A DNA stretch of 64,000 nucleotides. Origin: Ceratobasidium sp. AG-K. Lineage: Eukaryota; Basidiomycota; Agaricomycetes; Cantharellales; Ceratobasidiaceae. Made by a program: the position numbers and the translations under genes. Shown here in pieces: positions 56,842 through 64,000 of this stretch (within the stretch, counting starts at the first letter, position 1; every line of letters starts with the position of its first letter). The stretch spans positions 1,116,001 through 1,180,000 of the forward strand of contig JAWNGF010000003.1 in NCBI GenBank assembly GCA_037039685.1. Reading direction: 5' to 3'. Below the pieces are notes generated by a model that worked only from the letters and a program-made list of their open reading frames with translations, was not told the DNA's origin and ran no database searches.

Positions 56842-58257
56842 AATGACGACCGTAACAACTTCTCATACTGGGCGCCTAGGATCCACCAGCGATAGAGTTG
56901 GAACCAAGCATGCCGTTGGCGCAAGTTCGAGTTCCATTGGGGTCGGCGGCCGAGCCCGTCATGGACCCGGGATGACACGGCAACCACTAGGTCATGCACG
57001 CAGCACCCGGTTTGCAGCCAACCCCGCCACCCAAATTCCTCTCGAACACATTGAACAGTACTCGCGCTTTAAGTCGACCCCGTCTCTCAATCACAGCGCA
57101 AGTCGACGGGAATCAACGGACAACGTCGAGTTCCGATTGCTACCGGGCACGCTCTCTACCTCGCGCCGAGAACTCGCTTTCTGCACAACCCAAGAATATA
57201 TCCGCAGCTCGGTCTGCACCTACTCTCACGGCTGAACAAATGGCTGGAACGACCACGACCACGACTAGCACGGGAAGCCGGCGCTTGTCGTTTACGCTGG
57301 CCCGCAGCGGAACTCGTCACTCGGGGCGCCGGTTGAGCTCAGCCTCGAGCCATGGAACGACACATTCATGGCATGGAAGTTCGGGTATACTGGCCAACCT
57401 GCCGACGCCGGGGATGCTTGCGAGTCTTGCGGGCGCAGCTCATTATACTGGGAATCCCCAGGTGAGTCATGCCATTGCTGCGAGTGCTGCGCTGACGTGC
57501 ATATAGTACTCGAAACAGGAAGCTGCAAGGGCCAGCTTTGGCTCGAAGCAGGTTGTGCTCGAGGACCAACGCAAGCAGACGGTCGAGGATGTACTCGAGG
57601 TTAGTGACTCGCGAATGACCGACTGTCGCTCATTATTCCGTAGCTCTTTTGTGCACACCCCTCTCTGGAGATATTTGATAGGTCGTGGAACCGGGATGCA
57701 GTCTTTGAGGTGGGTGCCTAGGCTATGCCACGACTCGAGACTAATATTTCGCAGGACCCCTGGACCAAATGCGTAGGATACAAAGAATACACTGCCCAAT
57801 GGTTTAGCCTGGTAAGTTTCAGCGTGGTTTGCAAACGTGCGCTGACTTGTGCAGCCGAGGGTTGTCGCCCAGTCCACTACGGTTCAATACCGTGTCTTGT
57901 CCTCGACTCACCATCCACACCGAATCGTAGTCGACCAAACCCAGCAATACACTCTACGCTACATCAAGCGGAAAAGGGTAGGACTGCCATTTCACGTGCG
58001 TTCGTCCCTGACAAGTTTGCAGACCATCCACTCGCTGGTATTCCTTGAACTCGACGAGCAGGGCAAGATTATCAAGATGGAAGACCGGTGGAATGGCGAG
58101 GAACCGCCTCGCAACTGGGGAGCCTTGGTGAGTGCCCAGTACATCGCAGAATTTAGCTAACTTCTTGCAGTGGCTCCGTCGTCTGAATGGTAAAACCGCA
58201 CACCTCTTTGTACGAGTACCCCGACCTGCCCCTGGACGCACTCCCACGCCTGTATAA
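56842..58257 (+). CDS. NTF2-like (SnoaL-type) fold protein of unknown function
   Basis: The 3' half is clear: exons join to YSKQEAARASFGSKQ, LEIFDRSWNRDAVFE, DPWTKCVGYKEYTAQWFSLPRV, VVDQTQQYTLRYIKRKRTIHSL, FLELDEQGKIIKMEDRWNG and LWLRRLNGKTAHLFVRVP, ending TPTPV at 58255-58257. This matches a fungal family of small NTF2-like proteins with an EDPW motif and a HEDRW-type strand. The 5' half is Ser/Thr-rich. Two overlapping frames are open: from ATG 56842 (MTTVTTSHTGRLG) and from ATG 56994 (MHAAPGLQPTPP). Only the second runs into the first splice donor after HYTGNPQ. Either translation begins at 56994 or a small indel separates the frames. No enzymatic role can be assigned. Confidence 0.72.
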
Positions 58258-58364
58258 TTGTCTCCCAGTTTGACTTGTAGTATATCGTAGTAATAACCTG
58301 GAATATGAAATAATTTACACAGCCACTCCCGAGTTCCGCCACGATAGTGTTGCCATTGCCCACC

Positions 58365-60232
58365 ATGTCCTCTGATAATGACCTGTCCGACGAGCTCCTG
58401 GCACTTGCTGGAGACTCTGAAGATCAACCCCGTAGACGCAAAAGGTCTTCGTCGAGCCAAAACAAGGCAGCAAAGCGTAGAAAACAAGAGTAAGTCGGCG
58501 GGTTCCCGAATGACTGTGCTTACCTCTCGTAGGGCCGAGGACGACTATGAAGACGACCCAGAGAGCGAGGAGGACGAGGCAAACCCGTATCCACTCGAGG
58601 GCAAGTATGCCGACGAGCTCGATAGACAACGGTGAGTTGGGCGCCTGGTTTGCGACGAGTGCTCATCTGTTAAGGTTGCTCGACATGCCCGAGACAGAGC
58701 GGGAGGATATCCTCAGTCAACGGCTAGAAGAAATGCAGCGCTTCCAGGATAAAGTCAATCTCGATCGGATGCTCAAGGCGCAAAAAGGTCCCTCCAATGA
58801 TCAATCCGACCCAGTGGCCAAGGCAGCCAAACGTGAGCCAGATGTTTATCCAGGGGTCTGTCTGACACCGTGCAGGCAAGCACACGAATATTGGAGCGAC
58901 CAAGGAAAAGACCAAGGGGCTCGAGCAGCTCAAGGAAAAGCGTCGGGCAAGGCAGGATAATGTTTCGCGCAAGGTAAGCTCCAAGCAGGCCGTTTGACGA
59001 GTGCTCACCTCGACCAGACCCGGACAGACGACAGCCCGGTCAAGAGGCGCTCGTCGACACCCTCGAGCGACTCGTCCGACGAAGAAGGCCAATTCAGGCC
59101 AGGGGACGAATCCATCGACAGCTCGACGCCGAGACCGAAAAAGGAAGAAAAGGAAGAGCCCCCGACGATCGAAGACTTTCAAAAGGTTCGATTGACGCGA
59201 GACCAATTGGCCAAGTTTTGCCATGTTAGCTGGTTCCAGGAGCTCGTGCAGGGTGGGTGGCTTGCCCAGCCTTATTCGTGGGCTAACTGGCGCAGGCTCC
59301 TATGTGCGGTACTTGACTGGGGCGGACGAGAACGGGCAGCCGATTTACCGCATGTGCGAGGTTGTTGGTAAGTGATTCACACATCTCACTGGCCCTCTCA
59401 TCGGCCACAGACCTAGGCGCCGACTTGGTCAAGCCATACACCCTCGAGAACCAAGTGACTGATCAAGTGCTGGAACTTCGGCACGGAAAAGACACCAAGC
59501 TCTTCCCGATGGACAAGGTGTCCAATGCACCGTTTACAGACGTGAGTCGGTCAAATTCAATGCCTCACATGCTCACCCTTTGCAGCGAGAAGTCGACCGC
59601 CTGATAACCATGTGCCAAGTCGGAGGCGTCAAACTTCCGACCAAGTCGCGATTGGAGAAAAAGGGGCAACGGCTGGAACAGCTGACGTCCCAGCGGTTCA
59701 CCGACGTGAGTAGCACGTACACTGACGATTGGCAAGATATCATTCGGATCTACAGAGCGATATCAACAAGATGATGGAGCGCAAGGCAGCATTACAGCAA
59801 CGGCCGTCACATGCGCAATTGCTACAGGAAAAATCCCGGCTCAATCAGGCGCGAAACCTCGCGCGAAGTCGGCGCGATATGGCCGAAGTCGCTGAACTGG
59901 ACATCAAAATTGCCGAGCTCGAGGCCAACGAGACGCGCACGGCTGAAGAGGACCAGTGGGCCAAGGTCAACGAACGCAATCGTCGGCTGAATTTGGAGCA
60001 GACCAAGCGCACAGAGGCCTTGGCGCTAGCCAGACGCAAGGCGCTGATAGCAGCCCGGTACGCGTGATGTGTGCTTCTCGAACTGTACTGACTGTTTAGT
60101 AGCGCTTCAACCCCCAAGTCTGGAACTGGCACCCCAAAGCCGGACGCACCTCCCGATAATGTCACGCCCGCTCCCCCGCAAACGACATTTGACGCCATGG
60201 TCCAATCCGTCTCTATTGACATTGATTTCTGA
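58365..60232 (+). CDS. RTF1: Paf1-complex subunit Rtf1 (Plus3 domain)
   Basis: Transcription elongation factor that links the Paf1 complex to Spt5 and promotes H2B ubiquitylation. Start MSSDNDLSDELLALAGDSED, the usual acidic opening; basic RRRKRSSSSQ; EDDYEDDPESEEDEANPYPLEG; and the histone-modification-like stretch MPETEREDILSQRLEEMQRFQDK. The Plus3 domain runs PTIEDFQKVRLTRDQLAKFCHVSWFQELVQGSYVRYL, GADENGQPIYRMCEVVDLG, LELRHGKDTKLFPMDKVSNAPFTDREVDRL. The C-terminal coiled coil includes KKGQRLEQL, MERKAALQQRPSHAQLLQEKSRL and DIKIAELEANET. The last exon adds a Pro/Thr tail ending SVSIDIDF at 60230-60232. Around ten exons, short GT-AG introns. Family assignment is certain. Confidence 0.95.
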
Positions 60233-60435
60233 TTGTTGTACTCTAATGTTCTTCTAGTGACCGAAATATATCCCACTTGCCGGCTCAACGTCGGGTTGCC
60301 TCATGACCCGATGAATTGAAGCGACGCTGAATTGTCTCTACGCCGAATCAACTCGCCAGTCGATCCTACTGGCAGCTTGGCGGGAACGCGCGAGTACAAA
60401 ATGACCGAGCGGCCAAACGGTCGAGTATCAGCAAT

Positions 60436-61807
60436 ATGCGCTTTAACCTTGTTTCTGCTCTCGCGACTGCCGCTGGCGTCTCTGCGCACGGCTACCTGGC
60501 CTCGTTTATCAGCGGCGGAGTGACCTATCCCGGATGGGCGCCGTTTAGCGATCCGTAAGTGTGTGGATGGTATGTTACTCGTGCTGAGACCGTTTAGTTA
60601 TATTTCGCCCCTTCCCGTGCGAGGTGAGTAACGAGGCGAGTGTTGGGCTCGGCTAAGTGTGTAGTTGAGCGCAGGGTCCTCGACAATGGCCCGGTGACGG
60701 ATGTTTCGCATGTCGTACGTCCTCCAGTGCTCGACTGTTCGAAAGCTGACCCGTGATAGAACATTACCTGTAACAAGGTCCGCGCTTGGCAATCGCTCGA
60801 GCTTGGCTAACCGTAACACAGGGCGGTAACGTTCCAACCAGCGCATATGCCAACGTCGTAGCCGGCTCGAATGTCACATTCCAATGGGACCAATGGGGAA
60901 GCTCCCACTCGGGACCTGTAATGACCTGTGCGTTCTTGACTTGCCACCTCCAGGCCTTCTCATCTACCCCGTACTTCCCTACTTGCATCACTGCTTCCCA
61001 CCTACCCCATTGCTTCTATGCCTATCTTACCCGCCATTTTCACACTCGTTGATCCCACCCTGCCCGACTCTTGGATATAAGCGCTGATACTCGCCGATAG
61101 ATATTGCCAAGTGTCCGAATGGCTGCGCAAATTTCAAGGGCGACTCGGGTATGTGCCTCTTATCGTCCTATGGTTCCCTATGGTTCTAATTGCGCTATAG
61201 GCAACGTCTGGGTCAAGATTGATCACTGGGGATGGGACAGGACTGCTGTGCGTACCTTCCAAGTACCTGGATACTACATTTGAGCTTCTCTTCAACCCAT
61301 CTAATCTTTCCATCTGAAACTCTCATACTGACGCCGAATAGACCCCTCCCTGGGGCTCGGACCGCCTCGCAGCCCAAGGCGCGAAATGGACCGTCAAGGT
61401 CCCGGCGTCGATCGCCCCAGGCGAGTATATTCTCCGGCACGAAATCCTAGGTCTGCACGTCGCCAGCACACTCAACGGGGCGCAATTCGTGAGTCCCGAG
61501 CTCACAGCCGAGTCGCCAACTAATATCGTCGACAGTACCCCCACTGCGTACAGATCAAGCTCACCGGCTCGGGGACCAAGGCTCTTCCGACTGGTGTCGC
61601 ATTGCCGGTAAGTATATGGGTTGTTCGGTCAGGGCGGTGCTGATTCTGTCTAGGGAGCGTACAAGGCCGATGAATCGTAAGTGCTCTGGTGTGTATCGAA
61701 TGTGTCTAACCTGGTGTAGTGGAATCTTGACCCAGCTGTGGTGGTTCTCGACCTCGAACGCGACGGCGTCGTACACGGTTCCGGGCGGAGCGGTCTGGAG
61801 CGGCTGA
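60436..61807 (+). CDS. Lytic polysaccharide monooxygenase, AA9 family
   Basis: Secreted copper enzyme that oxidatively cleaves cellulose or hemicellulose chains. The signal peptide MRFNLVSALATAAGVSA is followed by HGYLASFISGG, so mature His1 of the copper brace is correctly placed. Then TYPGWAPFSDPYISP, RRVLDNGPVTD, ITCN, NVPTSAYANVVAGSNVTFQWDQW, SSHSGPVMTY with the second brace His, IAKCPNGCANFKG, VWVKIDHWGWD, APGEYILRHEILGLHVAS, NGAQFYPHC, and YTVPGGAVWSG at the end (stop 61805-61807). The His...Gln-x-Tyr outer sphere (GLH...GAQFY) is intact. Family enzymes commonly have YPQC where this has YPHC. There is no C-terminal CBM1, so it is a single-domain enzyme. The intron at 60928-61100 (173 bp) is about three times longer than its neighbours. 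Confidence 0.93.
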
Positions 61808-62196
61808 TTGCCTTTTGGATCGTCGTGTAATTGATATGACGAATGAATGTTTTATGAGCGCTATTCGGAAGAGGCTTTTGCCGTGAGAGTTCAGCCTTCA
61901 ACATTAATTGAGTACGTGACCCGCCAATATATGCATTTCACATGACAAGAGTTGTGTCGCGCATAGACAAATGGTGGCCGGGCAGGTTGTGTCTATACCG
62001 CAAAGACCGCTCCGAGTACCGTCCGAGCGGTCGTTCTAATCACACTCTTGCGCTAGAAGCGAACACCCAGCGGATTTCGAGGGAAAATGTCTCTGATGGA
62101 TGATGTTCCTGGCAATTTGCACGTGGAGCGCCATAGCAAAGATAAGGAACGAGCATATATCTGCGAGTGTATTACCGCAGTTGAAGCACCCCCCTC
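61808..62196. promoter_or_regulatory. Intergenic upstream of the terminal gene, with CACGTG
   Basis: About 390 bp after the AA9 stop. CACGTG at 62118-62123, 73 bp before the next ATG. No gene or repeat is seen. Confidence 0.35.
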
Positions 62197-63818
62197 ATGG
62201 CGAAAAAAGACGACGCGAGCACGAGCGACCAGGGCACGCCGGCGGTGACGTATGTGCGGGTGGGGCGGGGGATGGTCAAGGTGACCAAGTACGAGAAGCA
62301 GGACAAGGACAAGCACGAGGGTTCAATCCATTCATTCGACTCGTCCCAGCCGGTCCGTGCACCCTCGGTCAAGAGCGGTTCGAGCCACAACCGCACCATG
62401 CCGTCCTGGGTCCCCAAGTTCAAGAAGAAAAAGTCGAAAAAGAATTTGGGCGAGGTGAGTGTCTGGAGATATTATTGACACTGGCTAATTGTTGTAGGTG
62501 GACAAACATGACTCGCTTGCTCCGCCCGTGCCGGCGATGCCCACCCCGCCGCTCTCTCCCGACGCTCGTCCGCTGCGAGCTGTGCATTCGCACAATGACC
62601 TGACCCAGGCGACACCAACGGACATGTGGCAGTCGATCACGCAACTCGAGTCGGAGCTCGTTGCGCGCTATGGACGAGGCGCCGTTCCCCAGTTTGAAGC
62701 CCTGCGAGACCGCATGCAGCAGTGCCTCAACCGGACCAGCCTCGACAGGAGCCCCAACAAGAGCCTCGGCAGGAGCCCCGGACACGCACCGAGACGCTGC
62801 CTTCCAGCCGACCCGCCCGAACATTTGTGGGCGACTTGGAGGTGTATCCCCAGCTCCAACCAGTAGAGCCGGAAGAGCCGGAAGACGACAGCGACGACGG
62901 TGCAGCGTACCTCGAAGCATTGGGCATCGAAGCACCCGAGAAACCCAAACCAAAATTCGAACAAAAGCCGCGCGACACCATTCGCCAGCCCCACCATCGC
63001 TCTGCCACCATGCCTCCCGAGTACTCACAGGCCTTGGGCCACCCCTCGCCTGAAATGCTCGAACATTACGCGACAACGCGACGGCTCCCCCGCTCGGATT
63101 ATGTCACCACCCAGTTGGGGTTGACAGTCGACACCCCACGGTCTGTCTCGCCGTACACGCCTCCCAGCGTCGACACTGTTCCCGAATCACCACAAACACC
63201 CGGCCGGCGAAGACACCTTCCGCCCCGTCCCAGTCCCCCTAGCACATATCCCCCACACGCACCCACGCCGCCCCTCAACGTCTCGCGCTCTGGCCAGTCC
63301 TCGCCTGCATTACGCCCCCAAGCGTCGCTCACCGTGCCATCACCCCACACGCCCCGATCACCCCAGCTCTCGCTTCCACTCGTCAGGGTCCGAATCACGT
63401 CTCCCCCGAATCGAGGCGCACTCCGCGCTCTCCCGGCCCTCGTGTGCTGCTCACTCCCCAGGCCAAGGCCACCTTTGCGGCTGCGACGTGGGCTCAAATG
63501 GTCACTTATTGCGCGCGCAACGCCGGTGTGTCCATCGCACGACGAGGTGGCGGCGGAAACTTGCTCATTTCGATCGAGGAGCGCATGGCCGAGGTCGTCT
63601 CGCCCGGTGGAGGCCGAGGAGTCGGAGACGAGGAAGTTGGGTTTGGTTTGGGATACTACGTCTCGGTCGAGATGAACCTCGAGGAAGACGGACCGGGCGA
63701 GGGTGGAGGCGGGGAGAGCGTTCCTGTTGCACGGTTGGAGATTCCGTTGCCCACGACGTTGGGCGAGATTGCGAGCGTGTTTAGGGAGCGCAAGGATATT
63801 CGCAAGGCCTTGAGCTAG
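62197..63818 (+). CDS. Unrecognised protein with conserved-looking C-terminus; frame broken
   Basis: Start MAKKDDASTSDQGTPAVTYV; a basic stretch SWVPKFKKKKSKKNLGE; after one clear intron (62455-62497) VDKHDSLAPPVPAMPTPPLSP and MWQSITQLESELVARYGRG. The next large open frame (PARTFVGDLEVYPQLQP, EDDSDDGAAYLEALGIEAPEK, HRSATMPPEYSQALGHPSPEML) is offset by one base from about 62720-62800. The C-terminal part VLLTPQAKATFAAATWAQMV, LLISIEERMAEVV, GLGYYVSVEMNLEE and LGEIASVFRERKDIRKALS is in another frame from about 63400-63440. No GT-AG pair joins them convincingly. The middle is Pro/Ser-rich and disordered. I do not recognise the family. One gene with assembly indels is the favoured reading; two fused remnants is the alternative. 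Confidence 0.55.
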
Positions 63819-64000
63819 TCGATCGTTATTTTCCTCTTGTTTTCTCTTTTTCTGTTGGGTCTTGCTGTAATTCGTTCGTTCGTTATGTAGATCCTTGCTT
63901 TGTAGACTGCTATCTTGAATTGATCGTTCGTGTATGCGCTCAAATTGTGGGGCTGGCTTAGCGTTTGCGGCCCTTGGCGATGGCTCAAACCGCCCAAGGT
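63819..64000. other. 3' flank at window end
   Basis: T-rich sequence after the last stop (TTCCTCTTGTTTTCTCTTTTTCTG), compatible with a 3' untranslated region. A minus-strand gene could begin or end beyond the window edge but cannot be judged. Confidence 0.4.

Overview
The window looks like nuclear chromosomal DNA of a filamentous basidiomycete, most likely an agaricomycete. The genes are dense and split by many short introns (usually 47-60 bp, GT..AG with CTAAC/CTGAC-like branch sites). The gene set is eukaryotic and fungal: V-ATPase, TIM17, ATG3, RTF1, GPI transamidase, plus an AA9 polysaccharide monooxygenase and a pyranose 2-oxidase, which are typical of plant-biomass fungi. A Rhizoctonia/Ceratobasidium-like fungus fits, but this is inference and not proven by the sequence.

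Layout. 0-3 kb: TIM17 (-), a proteinase-B inhibitor (I9) gene (+) and V-ATPase subunit c'' (+, with a one-base frame break). 4-9.2 kb: two divergent copies of one SLC49/FLVCR-like MFS transporter, the minus copy intact and the plus copy frameshifted. 9.5-16 kb: F-box/WD40/UIM protein (UFO1-like), a U1-type zinc-finger spliceosomal protein (WBP4-like, with a frame break) and CDP-diacylglycerol synthase. 16-20 kb: a gene-poor repeat island with a small inverted-terminal element, a long inverted repeat with ~0.9 kb arms, and remnants. 20-22 kb: an alpha/beta hydrolase (-) with a decayed inverted copy of its 3' half beside it. 22-32.7 kb: DBP10 helicase, tRNA-guanine transglycosylase (-), mitochondrial tyrosyl-tRNA synthetase and pyranose 2-oxidase. 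33-46 kb: PIG-U/GAB1, RPS23 (-), NEDD1-like WD40 protein, TM9 nonaspanin, an MCT-like MFS transporter and ATG3. 46-55 kb, all minus strand: LYAR-like nucleolar protein, COG3, a LAMTOR1-like candidate and a CRAL-TRIO (Sec14-like) protein. 55.6-64 kb, all plus strand: glutathione S-transferase, NTF2-like protein, RTF1, AA9 LPMO and an unrecognised C-terminally conserved protein whose frame is broken.

There is no operon-like organisation; neighbours are functionally mixed. Several genes act in the secretory and endolysosomal system (V-ATPase c'', PIG-U, TM9 protein, COG3, CRAL-TRIO protein, ATG3), but this is probably coincidental adjacency. The most distinctive feature is the repeated appearance of inverted duplications in the first 22 kb (MFS pair, ~0.9 kb palindrome arms, hydrolase fragment), with none seen in the remaining 42 kb. 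I found no tRNA, rRNA, CRISPR array or complete autonomous transposon.
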